A stretch of 64,000 nucleotides of DNA from Glandiceps talaboti (Eukaryota; Hemichordata; Enteropneusta; Spengelidae). Positions 1 through 12,944 of this stretch are shown here, one piece after another (within the stretch, counting starts at the first letter, position 1; each line of letters opens with the position of its first letter). The stretch covers positions 1,000,001 through 1,064,000 of the forward strand of contig NC_135554.1 in NCBI RefSeq assembly GCF_964340395.1, in the 5' to 3' direction. The translations under genes and the position numbers were made by a program. Under the pieces are notes generated by a model. It had not been told where the DNA came from. It did not search any database and saw only the letters and a program-made list of their open reading frames with translations.

Positions 1-300
1 ACAGGGTGACCCCTACAAATCACCCCCCCTCCCCCCGGCCGAAGAAACTGACTGGTCCCTAAATAGTGTGATATGTGCACTAAATCCATGTGTATATTTT
101 CATCTCGTAATTATTGTGGAAATTATTTTAAACAAATTTCAACAAATGCTGTAACTGCAAATATGACTGCCATTTGGTAAAATTTACATGTTGCAAACAA
201 AGTGATGTGTAAATTTACCATATGACATGTCACTTTTGTGCCACGTTATATACCTACCCCCCTACCCCCCCCCCCCAACTGATCAATAAAAAAAAATTAA
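1..300. other. AT-rich sequence with C-homopolymers
   Basis: Runs of C near 22-37 and 258-276 and A-rich sequence near 287-303. No gene or defined element seen. Presumably intron of the minus-strand gene. Confidence 0.5.
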
Positions 301-1847
301 AAATACCGCCAATGGCGTTGTAGCACAACTGTACAGTTTTTAAAAAATGTTTATCCATATGGTAGTCCATGCTAACAATAAGTGTTCATTTGGTGAATGA
401 CTATCCAGTTGCCTATCCAACCATGTTGCTACATCTTTATGATATATACTATCATTTGGCTGTTGCTATGGGCGTGGTCATGTTGTTAGATATATTTGCA
501 TACATTTTAAAATGTTTTTGTTCACTTGTGGATGAATTCCTGATATTATCTTTGCAATATACGTCATCATTTGGCTGTTGCCATGGGCGTGGTCTTGTTG
601 CTAGGCATATTTACATACATTTTTTTAATGTTTATTCAATTGTCTATTAATCCCCATTATCATCTTTGCAGTATAAGTGATCATTTACCTGTTGCTATGG
701 GTGTGGTCTTCTTGCTAGGCACATTTGCATATATTTTTGAATGTTTATTCATTTGTCTTTCTATTTCTGTTGCTATCTTTGCAATATATGTGATTATTTG
801 GCTGTTGCTATGGGCGTGGTCTTGTTGCTAGGCAAATTTACATACATTTTTTGAATGTTTAATCAATTGTCTATTAATTCCCGTTGTTATCTTCGCAATA
901 TATGTGATCATTTGGCTATTGCTATGGGCGTGGTCTTGTTGCTAGGCACATTTGCATACATTTTTTTGAATGTTTATTCATTTGTCTTTCTATTCCTGTT
1001 GTCATCTTTGCAATATGTGTGATTATTTGGCTGTTGCTATGGGCGTGGTCTTGTTGCTAGGCAAATTTACATACATTTTTTGAATGTTTATTCAATTGTC
1101 TATCAATCACTGTTATCTTTGTGAAATACACGACCGTTTGGCTGTTGCTATGGGCGTGGTCATGGTTGCTAGGGTATTTGCATACATTTTTTGAATGTTT
1201 ACTCATTTGCCTACCAGATGTTGTTATTTGACCAAAATATACTGCCATTTGGTTGTTGCTAAGGGCGTGGTCATGGTCGCTAGGGCCAATTTTGTCAAAA
1301 TGTTTTGAAGAAAATCTGCAGAATAACACTTTCTGAAACATCTCACCAAGTTTCAGACTCGGTGACCAAGTACTTTTTGAGATATAAGTTTTTGACCAAA
1401 AATGAACATTTTTACACCTAATTTGCATATCACTCATGGAATCATTGTATGCTTAATATTTCTTCATCCTTACATCCCTAGATGCATTCCCATTAAATTG
1501 CAGCCAAATCTGCTCAGTAGTTTTGAAATTATAGATTTTCAACCAAAAAGACACATTTTTAGCCCTAATTTGCATATCATTGATGGAATCCTCATGTCAT
1601 GAACAAATCTTACTTTCTACCCCCTTAAGAATGTTCCCACCAAATTTCGCACCAATCTGCCCAGTAGTTTCTGAGTTAAAGTTTTTTGACCAAAAATCAC
1701 ATTTTTTGACCCAAATCACACACCTGTGATGCCATCATTTTGATTTGAACAATTTCCCAACTAGACACCCAAGGTAATGGACCCACCAAATATCATGGCA
1801 ATCGGTTCAGCAGTTTTTGACTTAAAGTTGTTTACACACACACACAT

Positions 1848-1886
<39 letters not shown>

Positions 1887-1953
1887 GACAGACAGACAGA
1901 CAGACGAGGGCGATCCCTATAGCACTACTGAACCTCAGTTCAGTTGTGCTAAA
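301..1953 (+). mobile_element. Interspersed repeat family A, long copy
   Basis: Starts with a CCAATGGCGTTGTAGCACAACTG-like end and finishes with CAGTTCAGTTGTGCTAAA, so the termini share an inverted AGCACAACTG word. The left half consists of degenerate units of about 115 bp (core GGCTGTTGCTATGGGCGTGG then TTGCTAGGC and TTTGCATACAT). The right half has TTTGCATATCA/CCAATCTGC units and a (CA)n(GACA)n tract before the end. At least seven other copies or fragments lie in the window. No coding capacity is seen; the ORFs here are by-products of the units. Superfamily unknown. Confidence 0.8.
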
Positions 1954-2236
1954 AATGAATTTGTGGAATAGTCTGTCTTTTTATGTATTATTAATATTAC
2001 AAATTTGAGAATTCGGAAATAGGTATGAACATTGTGTCGTCTCAACAAAACTCGATTCAAAGTGTCTTCAAAAACCAGTTTTGGCCAACATTATCAAGTC
2101 AGCAAATATGATAGAAAATAGTGTAACTTAATAAATACATTTAATTCAAGTACATGACAATAAGCATTAAATTATTAACACAACATTAACAGAATATCAA
2201 ATCAAATCATTATATTTTACATGATGAATTGTTTTG
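1954..2236. other. Unique AT-rich intron sequence
   Basis: No gene, repeat unit or RNA feature recognised. Confidence 0.5.
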
Positions 2237-4253
2237 TACATGAACTGTGTGTGTCAAACACCCTTACTACTATACTGTACATGAACTGTGTGTGTCAAAC
2301 ACCCTTACTACTATACTGTACATGAACTGTGTGTGTCAAACACCCTTACTACTATACTGTACATGAACTGTGTGTGTCAAACACCCTTACTACTATACTG
2401 TACATGAACTGTGTGTGTCAAACACCCTTACTACTATACTGTACATGAACTGTGTGTGTCAAACACCCTTACTACTATACTGTACATGAACTGTGTGTGT
2501 CAAACACCCTTACTACTATACTGTACATGAACTGTGTGTGTCAAACACCCTTACTACTATACTGTACATGAACTGTGTGTGTCAAACACCCTTACTACTA
2601 TACTGTACATGAACTGTGTGTGTCAAACACCCTTACTACTATACTGTACATGAACTGTGTGTGTCAAACACCCTTACTACTATACTGTACATGAACTGTG
2701 TGTGTCAAACACCCTTACTACTATACTGTACATGAACTGTGTGTGTCAAACACCCTTACTACTATACTGTACATGAACTGTGTGTGTCAAACACCCTTAC
2801 TACTATACTGTACATGAACTGTGTGTGTCAAACACCCTTACTACTATACTGTACATGAACTGTGTGTGTCAAACACCCTTACTACTATACTGTACATGAA
2901 CTGTGTGTGTCAAACACCCTTACTACTATACTGTACATGAACTGTGTGTGTCAAACACCCTTACTACTATACTGTACATGAACTGTGTGTGTCAAACACC
3001 CTTACTACTATACTGTACATGAACTGTGTGTGTCAAACACCCTTACTACTATACTGTACATGAACTGTGTGTGTCAAACACCCTTACTACTATACTGTAC
3101 ATGAACTGTGTGTGTCAAACACCCTTACTACTATACTGTACATGAACTGTGTGTGTCAAACACCCTTACTACTATACTGTACATGAACTGTGTGTGTCAA
3201 ACACCCTTACTACTATACTGTACATGAACTGTGTGTGTCAAACACCCTTACTACTATACTGTACATGAACTGTGTGTGTCAAACACCCTTACTACTATAC
3301 TGTACATGAACTGTGTGTGTCAAACACCCTTACTACTATACTGTACATGAACTGTGTGTGTCAAACACCCTTACTACTATACTGTACATGAACTGTGTGT
3401 GTCAAACACCCTTACTACTGTACTGTACATGAACTGTGTGTGTCAAACACCCTTACTACTATACTGTACATGAACTGTGTGTGTCAAACACCCTTACTAC
3501 TGTACTGTACATGAACTGTGTGTGTCAAACACCCTTACTACTATACTGTACATGAACTGTGTGTGTCAAACACCCTTACTACTATACTGTACATGAACTG
3601 TGTGTCAAACACCCTTACTACTATACTGTACATGAACTGTGTGTGTCAAACACCCTTACTACTATACTGTACATGAACTGTGTGTGTCAAACACCCTTAC
3701 TACTATACTGTACATGAACTGTGTGTGTCAAACACCCTTACTACTATACTGTACATGAACTGTGTGTGTCAAACACCCTTACTACTATACTGTACATGAA
3801 CTGTGTGTGTCAAACACCCTTACTACTATACTGTACATGAACTGTGTGTGTCAAACACCCTTACTACTATACTGTACATGAACTGTGTGTGTCAAACACC
3901 CTTACTACTATACTGTACATGAACTGTGTGTGTCAAACACCCTTACTACTATACTGTACATGAACTGTGTGTGTCAAACACCCTTACAACTGTACATGAA
4001 CTGTGTGTGTCAAACACCCTTACTACTATACTGTACATGAACTGTGTGTGTCAAACACCCTTACAACTGTACATGAACTGTGCGTGTCAAACACCCTTAC
4101 AACTGTACATGAACTGTGTGTGTCAAACACCCTTACAACTGTACATGAACTGTGTGTGTCAAACACCCTTACAACTGTACATGAACTGTGTGTGTCAAAC
4201 ACCCTTACAACTGTACATGAACTGTGCGTGTCAAACACCCTTACTACTGTACA
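2237..4253. repeat. 41-bp minisatellite, about 50 copies
   Basis: Unit starts ATGAACTGTGTGTGTCAAAC and continues with ACCCTTACTACTATACTGTAC. The period is 41 bp (unit starts at 2240, 2281, 2322). Copies are nearly identical up to about 3985. The last copies lose an 8-bp TACTATAC-type block and have a 33-bp period. ORFs across it on both strands are repeat artefacts. Confidence 0.97.
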
Positions 4254-4302
4254 TCAAGACATTCAATTATTCACACAACACCACCAAAAATTATGTACAA
4301 AC

Positions 4303-5659
4303 AAGTCATTGAGAATGACATAGTCCCCGCTATAATTGGGTTTTAAGGAATTATCACTACTCTGATCACACAACAACATTTGTGAACCCAAAACAAACAG
4401 ACTTAGATATGTTGTGTGTGCTTGTTGGACATGGAATATGCCTCCAACAATAAAGGATTGGTTGGGTATGGGGGATCATATCACGATGAAAATGGAGTCT
4501 GAGTTATGGCTTTGGACATGGAAAATTCACAAACAAAATGGCTGCCTGGCAGCCATATTGGATCGTATCACGACGAAAATGGATATGCACATGTATGTTA
4601 TAAAACACTGTCCTAATACCAACTTTAAATGAGATCTGTTCAAGCATGTCTGAGTTATGGCTTTGGACATGAAAATTCGCAAACAAAATGGCTGCCAGGC
4701 AGCCATATTGGATCGTATCACAACGAAAATGGATATGCACATGTATGTCATAGAACACTGTCCTAATACCAACTTTGAATAAGATCTGTTCAAGCATGTC
4801 TGAGTTATGGCTTTGGACATGAAAATTCACAAACAAAATGGCTGGCAGGCAGCCATATTGGATCGTATCACGACGAAAATGGATAAACACATGTATGTCA
4901 TAGAACACTGTCTTAATACCAACTTTGAATGAGATCTGTTCAAGCATGTCTGAGTTATGGCTTTGGACATGAAAATTCACAAACAAAATGGCTACCAGGC
5001 AGCCATATTGGATCATATCACAATGAAAATGGATATGCACATGTATGTCATAGAACACTGTCCTAATACCAACTTTGAATGAGATCTGTTCAAGCATGTC
5101 TGAGTTATGGCTTTGGACATGAAAATTCACAAACAAAATGGCTACCAGGCAGCCATATTGGATCATATCACAATGAAAATGGATAATTTATGCACATGTA
5201 TGTCATAGAACACTGTCCTAATACCAACTTTGAATGAGATCTGTTCAAGCATGTCTGAGTTATGGCTTTGGACATGAAAATTCACAAACAAAATGGCTGC
5301 TAGGCGGCCATATTGGATTGTATCATGACAACAATGAATATGCACATGTATGTCATAGAACACTGTCCTAATACCAACTTTGAATGAGATCTGTTAAAGC
5401 ATGTCTGAGTTATGGCTCTAGACAGGGAAAATTCGCAAACAAAATGGTTGCTAGGCAGCCATATTGGATCGTATCATAAAACAAATTGACGTGCATATGT
5501 ATGCCATAGTATGTTGCCCCGTACCAAGTTTGAAAAAAATCGGTCCAGGCATCTCCAAGAAACAGCTGCGGACGGATGGACGGACGCACACACGGACGGA
5601 CGGACAGACGGAACCCAATCCATAAGTCCCCGTTCCGGACTTCGTCCGCGGGGACTAAT
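4303..5659. mobile_element. Family B element with TAGTCCCCGC inverted ends
   Basis: TAGTCCCCGC at 4321-4330 is mirrored by GCGGGGACTA ending at 5657. The first bases (AAGTCATTGAGAATGACA, 4303-4320) belong to the element because the copy at 12945 has them too. TACAAAC lies directly before (4296-4302) and after (5660-5666), a probable 7-bp target duplication. The interior holds about six units of roughly 155 bp (core GGCAGCCATATTGGATCGTA). The right end carries GGACGGACGG runs. No transposase is seen. Confidence 0.75.
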
Positions 5660-5708
5660 TACAAACATGTTAGACTTGTGAAATGATCAAACAAGTCACT
5701 TAACTCAC

Positions 5709-5912
5709 TTTGGTACTTGTTGTCTTGTTGCTATGGTAGCAGAGGTGATAGCACCATAGTGGCCTTGTGCTGCTGGGTTACAGTATGTAACAGGAAAGGT
5801 GGTAGGATCACCTACGCCATCTTCTTTCTCCCATTGTGCGGTTATAAGACGTAGAATCTTAGCTCCTGCCTCCAAGTTAGTTATGAAATCAAAGAACACT
5901 AAAAAACCAGAT
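5709..5912 (-). CDS. CCDC17: CCDC17 homologue, conserved C-terminal domain exon
   Basis: A 204-nt exon, acceptor TCATTATCCACAG, donor CCAAA|GTGAGT. The product starts SGFLVFFDFITNLEAGAKIL and ends HYGAITSATIATRQQVP. The vertebrate counterpart is recalled as [20 protein letters not shown] and GNCAILASRQPVPR, so this is the start of the conserved C-terminal region of CCDC17. It enters needing one nucleotide and leaves two. No continuation was found to the left. The remaining C-terminal exons must lie outside the window, since 1-5700 is almost wholly repeats. Confidence 0.93.
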
Positions 5913-7020
5913 CTGTGGATAATGATGTCAAAGAAATGAAATGAATAGAAAGGGACATGACAGCAGTGTTTGTACAGTTGGTACAACTAAATTGTACACA
6001 TATGTCAAACACATCAAAATGTACACAATCAATTTCTACCTAGTAATTATATTTACACTTGACAGTTCTTATTTCTATTTATATTTCATTTACCTTTTTT
6101 TAGCTACTATTTCTGGTCATAATTTTTCAAAGTACATAATAATACTAATTGTGTTTACTTCTTTTTTTTTTAATTTTACTTCTTTAGAAAAACTTGTTTT
6201 GCTCTAAATAAACTCAAAGAATTTTGATGGCAATAAAAAAACAGGTCATGTACATGACCACTGAATATCATTCCATGCAAATACTTGTCACCATAGCAAC
6301 AAACAAGTTATTACACCCACTAACTATATAGTGAGATCAAGTAGGCCCTCTTTTGATTGCATGACTCCTTATAACTCATCAATCTTATGTTTCTATTGTT
6401 CTCTTTCCAACCAGAGTACAGTTATTCACATGCCATGCTTTATGAGTTGAGAATAATGGCTTTTTATAAGCTGTATGTACCTACCATTAAATCCACAGAT
6501 AGGACACTGGGTTTATGAGGTTTGTAAGAGGTCACTGGAGTACAATTCAAATCAAACACTCCTTAATTCAAATCTTTCTTTTTTTGGAAATTCACAGATT
6601 GCCTTACAGGTCAGTTGCTCACTTTGCAATTCCATTGTTTGTTGGCATAGCAACACTGTGTGCACTGTTGTGCTATTTTAATGATCAAAATGTATGGTTA
6701 TTCTTAAAGCTTTTTTAATATGGATGTTTTTTTTCTTCAAAACAGCTGGACCTCTACAACTATCTGTATAGGCAGTCCTACAAGTGTCAGCAAGTGGTTA
6801 ATTCTATGCTGAAATTAAGACTTGGTGTGATCTTAATCTAATGTTTTTACTCATAGCTTACTTTATCAAGTACCCATTAAGATGGGTAGGCATGCAAAGA
6901 TGACATGGTTACAATTATATTGTTCACTTTTCAAAGTTATGACTGGCTAACACTACAGATAAATTGTGAAATATTAGCATTGTCAACCTAATTTCAATAT
7001 AAATAAAAGTATGTTTTTAA
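5913..7020. other. Intron sequence, no feature recognised
   Basis: AT-rich and non-repetitive by eye, with poly-T tracts near 6097 and 6162. Short ORFs here have no coding character. Confidence 0.5.
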
Positions 7021-7593
7021 ATGACATACATACATTACATACATACATACATACACACATACATACATTATACATACATACATACATACATACATACACA
7101 TACACACATACATACACACACACACACACACACATACATATTCTATATTTCAGGTGTGTTCTGTAGGGTTCTTTTTGGTGCGTGTGAATTTCAGATCTTT
7201 TTACGCATATAACTCAGTCTCGCGTGGTTGTCGTTATATTCCATTACATTCAGATATATTCAGGTGTTTACCTACTATATCATACCTTGAATTCCTTGAT
7301 AAAGAATTTTTATTAGAAACATCGGATTACATCTATTTATTCAGACTGTCTCACTCGTTCGTTATGCCTTTCTTTCTACATACATACATACATACATACA
7401 TATATACATACATACCTACCTACCTACCTACCTACATGCATGCATGCATGCATGCATACATACATACATACATACATACATACCTACCTACCTACCTACC
7501 TACCTACCTACCTACATACATACATACATGCATACATGCATACATACATACATACATACATACATACATACATCCATACATACATACATACAT

Positions 7594-7624
<31 letters not shown>

Positions 7625-7637
7625 TACATACATACAT

Positions 7638-7677
<40 letters not shown>

Positions 7678-7695
7678 ACATACATACATACAATG
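7021..7695. repeat. CATA/CACA/CCTA microsatellite clusters
   Basis: Two clusters (about 7021-7140 and 7378-7695) of TACA tetranucleotides with CA, CTAC and TGCA variants. They create overlapping spurious ORFs of His/Thr/Tyr/Ile or Cys/Val/Met on both strands. Confidence 0.97.
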
Positions 7696-9267
7696 TCATT
7701 TAAAAACACATACATTTATTTAATATTGAACTTAGGTTGACCAATGCTAATATTTTATCATTTGTCTGTAGTTTGTTTGCTAGTCATAATCTTTCTATAA
7801 TATATATATATATATATCCATGAAGAAACAAACTGACTAAGTGCAAAACTAGTCAGACATTCAAGCTGTTTTGTGTTCTCAGTAACTGCAAATGTTCTAT
7901 TGCCAAGCATTTATATGTTGAAAATTATCTCAAAATAAACAAGCAAACTAAAATTAAAATATTTGAAGTAAAAGGCATCATTGGTTTCAGACAGTATGGC
8001 AAAAATAGCTGAGTGTCATGAGTGTTACTATACCAACAAACAGATGAAAGAACATACACATGATATCAATGATGTATCAGGCAGGAGTTACACAGTAACC
8101 ATAGCGATAATACAAAACAATTTAACACACATAGACGAGTACATGTAAACTTTATTGAATACCTGATTATATTCATGTTTTTAACTCCTAAAATATATGA
8201 TTGTCAAGTTTCCAATTATCATGACTATGAATTTTATACAAAAGAGTAACTTACAAAGCTTTAAAACCTTACCCTGTTTGTCATATACATTACAATACTA
8301 CTATCATTGACAAATTACAAATCAGATGAGTATCACAATGAAATAGACAGGATGTGTACATCACTAATGAATGAAATAAGATGAAATGTCCATAATCTTA
8401 CTTTGTACTTATATATATACATACTAACTGAATATAATGTCAGTGTCTAACACACCTTACTTGGACTATACCAGCATCACTAATAGTAAGGTCTACAGTG
8501 TAGTTAAGACACTGAACCAGCATCCAGGAAGAAATACTTGTACATGTCTATGTTGTGTTGAAATTGTTATGTTATGGACAATACAAATACTAAACCATAA
8601 TGTGCTACATAGTTATGCAAGTTCAGAACACTATAGCTGTATGCCACTTTATATTTTGAATGATAGATTTTGTCTCATGGGTAAGATTTTGTTCTGAATG
8701 AGAACATTGCTATATTTCATATCATTATGTTGTTTTGAACATTACTTTTGTTTCATATAGGGTAATGAAATTGCCATGTAATGTATTGTTGTGTCATGTT
8801 TAACACTATACATGTGTGTTCAGAATGTTGCTATGTATCATTATGCCTTATACGAATGAATGTAAATTTCATGTTATTTTGTTAGATTGTTTTGGCCATG
8901 TGTCACATTTACACAGTATTATCTATAGTAGCTGAGTACATTTATTACTCTCAAACCCTTGAATAATTTTGAACATTTCATGTTCTATCAATGTTGACAA
9001 AAAATGTACATATATAGTAAAGACTTCCATTTGGTGTCAGACAGTGTCAAAGTAAACTTTTCACTTTTCAATTATAGTACTGTATTTTGTAAATAGCAAG
9101 ATTTGAATCATTGCTTCACAGAGAGTAATTTCTCAGCTGGCTACATTTCCCTGCCTGAAACATCAGTGAGTATATGATATATGATTTAATAAAACAGTAA
9201 TGGTGGTACAGGTGCACCTCTTGGTGAATTAATAATAACAATATTAGGAGTCGGTTGTCTATCATAC
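7696..9267. other. Intron sequence, no feature recognised
   Basis: AT-rich sequence with a short (TA)n at 7800-7817. No exon with acceptor, donor and matching phase was found between 5912 and 9268. Confidence 0.45.
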
Positions 9268-9493
9268 CCTGGTTGTCTTGGTGAGAGTGGTGGTGGATAT
9301 GCTACTGGCAATGGAGGAGGGGGAGGATATTGAGGGGGAGGAGGAGGAGGAGGTGGTGGTGGCCCATACCCGGCATAAGGCATTGGAAACATTGGTGTTA
9401 TTTCAACATTGGGTTCAGTTGGTTTCTTATCCAAGTCTTTACGCAGTCTTGATAATTCTTCCTGCAGTTCTCTCATTCTTCTCATGCTCTCAT
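9268..9493 (-). CDS. CCDC17: CCDC17 homologue, coiled-coil end plus polyproline exon
   Basis: Acceptor TCTATTACAG at 9494-9503. The product starts DESMRRMRELQEELSRLRKD, the end of the coiled coil. It then turns into a proline-rich region with ten consecutive prolines, a PPPPPLPVAYPPP stretch and SPRQPG. Vertebrate CCDC17 has a proline-rich region at the same place. I end the exon at GG|GTATGA (GT at 9266-9267) because this leaves two nucleotides, exactly what the 5709-5912 exon needs. The frame stays open beyond this donor for about 26 more codons to a TAA at 9186, so an intron-retained or later-donor form ending PVPPLLFY is possible. A missed exon between here and 5912 cannot be excluded. 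Confidence 0.85.
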
Positions 9494-9504
9494 CTGTAAT
9501 AGAT

Positions 9505-11940
9505 AGATATGGTTGATATCAGACAATGGTAGATATCAGAGATAATGGTAGATATATCAGACAATGGTAGGTATCAGAGATAATGGTAGATATCACAGAC
9601 AATGGTAGATATCACACACAATGGTAGATATCACAGACAATGGTAGATATCACAGACAATGGTAGATATCACAAACCATGGTAAATATCACAGACAATGG
9701 TAGATATCAGAGAAAATGGTAGATATCAGAGATAATGGTAGATATCACAGACAATGGTAGATATCACACACAATGGTAGATATCACAGACAATGGTAGAT
9801 ATCACAGACAATGGTTGGTATCAGAGACAATGGTATATATCAGAGATAATGGTAGATATCTGAGACAATGGTAGATATCTGAGACAATGGTAAATATCAG
9901 AGATAATGGTAGCTATCAGAAACAATGGTAGATATCACACACAATGGTAGATATCACAGACAATGGTAGATATCAGGGACAATGGTAGACATAACAGACA
10001 GTGGTAGATATCAGAGACAATGTTAGATATCAGAGACAATGGTAGACATCAGAGACAATGGTAGATATCACAGACAATGGTAGATATCAGAGAAAATGAC
10101 AGACATCAGAGACAATGGTAGATATCACCGACAATGGCAGATATTAGAGATAATGGTAGATATCAGAGAAAATGGTAGATATCAGAGATAATGATAGATA
10201 TCAAAAACAATGGTAGATATCACACACAATGGTAGATATCAGAGATAATGATAGATATCAGGGACAATGGTAGATATCAGGGACAATGACAGATATCACA
10301 GACAATAGGAGATATCACAGACAATAGTAGATATCAGACAATGGTAAATATCACAGACAATGGTAGATATCAGAGACAATGGTAGATATCAGAGACAATG
10401 AAAGACATCACAGACAATGGTAGACATCAGCGACAATGGTAGATATGAGACAATGGTAGACATCAGAGACAATAGTAGACATCACAGACAATAATAATAA
10501 TAATAATAATAATGTGGGGTTCTTATATAGCGCTTTCCCACGCCATGTGCAAAGCGCTTTACAATGGTAGATATCAGAGAAAATGACAGACACCAGAGAC
10601 AATGGTAGATATCAGAGACAATGGTAGATATCAGAGATAATGGTAGATATCAGAGATAATGGTAGATATCAGACAATGGTAGATATCAGAGATAATGGTA
10701 GATATCAGAGATAATGGTAGACATCAGAGATAATGGTAGACATCAGAGACAATTGTAGATATAAGACAATGGTAAATGTCAGACAATAGTAGATATCACA
10801 GACAATGATAGACATCACAGACAATGGTAGATATATCAGACAATGGCAGATATCAGAGACAATGGTAGATAACACACACAATGATAGATATCAGACAATG
10901 GTTGATATCAGAGACAATGGTAGATAACAAAGACATTGGTAGATAACAGCGACAATGGCAGACATCACAGACAATAGTAGATATCTGAGGCAATGGTAGA
11001 TATCACATACAAAGGTAAATATCACAGACAATGGTAGATATCAGAGACAATGGTAGATATCAGAGACAATGGTCGATATCAGACAATGGTAGATATCAGA
11101 GACAATGGTAGATATCGGAGACAATAGCAGACATCCATACACAATGGTAGATATCACAGACAATGGTAGATATTACAGACAATGGTAGATGTCAGAGACA
11201 ATGGTAGATACCAGAGACAATGGTAGATATCAGAGACAATGGTAGATATCAGAGACAATTGTAGATATCACAGACAATGGTAGATGTCAGAGACAATTGT
11301 AGATATCACAGACAATTGTAGATATCACAGACAATGGTAGATGTCAGAGACAATTGTAGATATCACAGACAATGGTAGATGTCAGAGACAATTGTAGATA
11401 TCACAGACAATGGTAGATATCAGAGACAATGGTAGATATCATAGACAATGGTAGATATCAGAGACAATGGTAGATATCACAGACAATTGTAGATATCACA
11501 GACAATGGTAGATATCATAGACAATGGTAGATATCAGAGACAATGGTAGATATCATAGACAATGGTAGATATCATAGACAATGGTAGATATCACAGACAA
11601 TTGTAGATATCACAGACAATGGTAGATATCAGAGACAATGGTAGATATCAGAGACAATTGTAGATATCACAGACAATGGTAGATATCATAGACAATTGTA
11701 GATATCACAGACAATGGTAGATGTCAGAGACAAAGAGACAATGGTAGATATCACAGATAATGGTAGATATCACAGACAATGGTAAATACCACTGACAATG
11801 GTAGATATTACACACAATGGTAGATGTCAGAGACAATGGTAGACATCCAGAGACAATGGTAGATATCAGAGACAATGGTATATACCACACACAATGGTAG
11901 ATATCAGATACAATGGTAGATATCAGATACAATGGTAGAT
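9505..11940. repeat. 19-bp minisatellite (GACAATGGTAGATATCAGA)
   Basis: About 125 degenerate copies of a 17-19-bp unit with GATATC at its core. It starts some 10 nt upstream (in gene direction) of the acceptor of the 9268-9493 exon. It continues after the LINE insertion at 14047-14777, so the array was once continuous. In gene orientation the unit reads TCTGATATCTACCATTGTC. Confidence 0.95.
10491..10564 (-). mobile_element. LINE 3' tail fragment with (AAT)n
   Basis: Inside the 19-bp array sits a 74-bp insert. On the minus strand it reads TGTAAAGCGCTTTGCACATG, then GGGAAAGCGCTATATAAGAA, then ACATTATTATT. The AAAGCGCTATATAA word followed by a trinucleotide tail is typical of the extreme 3' end of L2-like non-LTR elements, from memory. 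It would be a severely 5'-truncated copy. Confidence 0.65.
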
Positions 11941-12017
11941 ATTATTATTATTATTATTCATTTATTGGTCCTCAAGGATATGTAGTATACAACTCACAAA
12001 AATCCAGGCGACAGAAA

Positions 12018-12183
12018 TACAAATACAAATACAAATACAAATACAAATACAAATACAAATACAAATATAAATATAAATATAAATACAAATACAAATACAA
12101 ATACAAATACAAATATAAATATAAATATAAATATAAATATAAATACAAATACAAATACAAATACAAATACAAATACAAATACA
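12018..12183. repeat. (AAATAC)n / (AAATAT)n microsatellite in LINE 3' UTR
   Basis: Pure hexanucleotide array with alternating blocks of AAATAC and AAATAT. It makes Tyr-Lys, Tyr-Leu and Phe-Val ORFs in several frames, none real. Confidence 0.97.
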
Positions 12184-12944
12184 CTAGTACACAACTACAA
12201 CTTAGCAATGATTTAACAATCTGACGGCTGACGGGACAAAACTCTTGCTGTAACGAACTTTGGAGCATTTAAGACAGCAGTATCTTCGGCCAGATGGAAG
12301 AATATCAAAATATGCATAAAGTGGATGTTTGTTGTCAACAGCAATCACACGTGCCTTGCATAGTATTGCATGATCAGTAAGATCGGAGAGAGCAGGAGTA
12401 GGCAAGCCCCCAATTTTAGCAGCAGTGAAAGAAATTTTCAGAAGTTTATTTTGATTGACAACAGAGAGCAGAGGGAAATAACAGATGTTGCAATAAGTTA
12501 AAAGAGGTTCAATAATGCTACGATAGAGCAGAAGAAGCAGTTTAGTATCTATGTTGAAAGAGTGCAACCGGCGAAGCATGTGTAAACGCTGCTGGCATTT
12601 CTTTTGGACAGCTGTATTATGATGTGTAAATGAGAGTTTATTGTCAAGCTTCAAACCAAGATATTTGTAAGACACCACCTGTTCAACAGGCTCACCATTA
12701 TTCACAGTGGGGCTATCCGGCACTGCATTTCGACGAAAGTCAATGATCATCTCTTTTGTTTTGGACACATTTAGCTCCAAAAAATTTGTAGTAAACCACT
12801 CAGAAAGTGTATGACTGAACTTCTATATACCTTCACAGAGTCTGCATCTTTCAGGAGAGCAAGTATGGCAGCATCATCAGAAAATTTAAAAAGTAAACTA
12901 CTAGAATCAATGCTCTGAAATCATTTGTGTACATAATAAATAAC

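Noticed and set aside
2237-4253. Regular 41-bp repeats as a CRISPR array
   Set aside because: The whole unit is conserved with no variable spacers, and the genome is animal. It is a minisatellite. The same holds for the 22-, 28- and 29-bp arrays.
4504-5166. A 220-codon minus-strand ORF with repeated peptide
   Set aside because: It is the 155-bp family B unit read through. Reading frames in several registers are equally open and stop at unit changes.
7154-7723. A 189-codon ORF
   Set aside because: Most of it is translated TACA microsatellite. The other His/Thr/Tyr and Cys/Val/Met ORFs here share this origin.
9278-9499. Plus-strand ORF opposite the proline exon (Glu/Val-rich)
   Set aside because: It is the antisense of the polyproline codons. 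The minus strand has matching splice sites, phase and coiled-coil continuity.
11994-12194. Phe-Val and Tyr-Lys repeat proteins
   Set aside because: Pure hexanucleotide microsatellite in a LINE 3' UTR.
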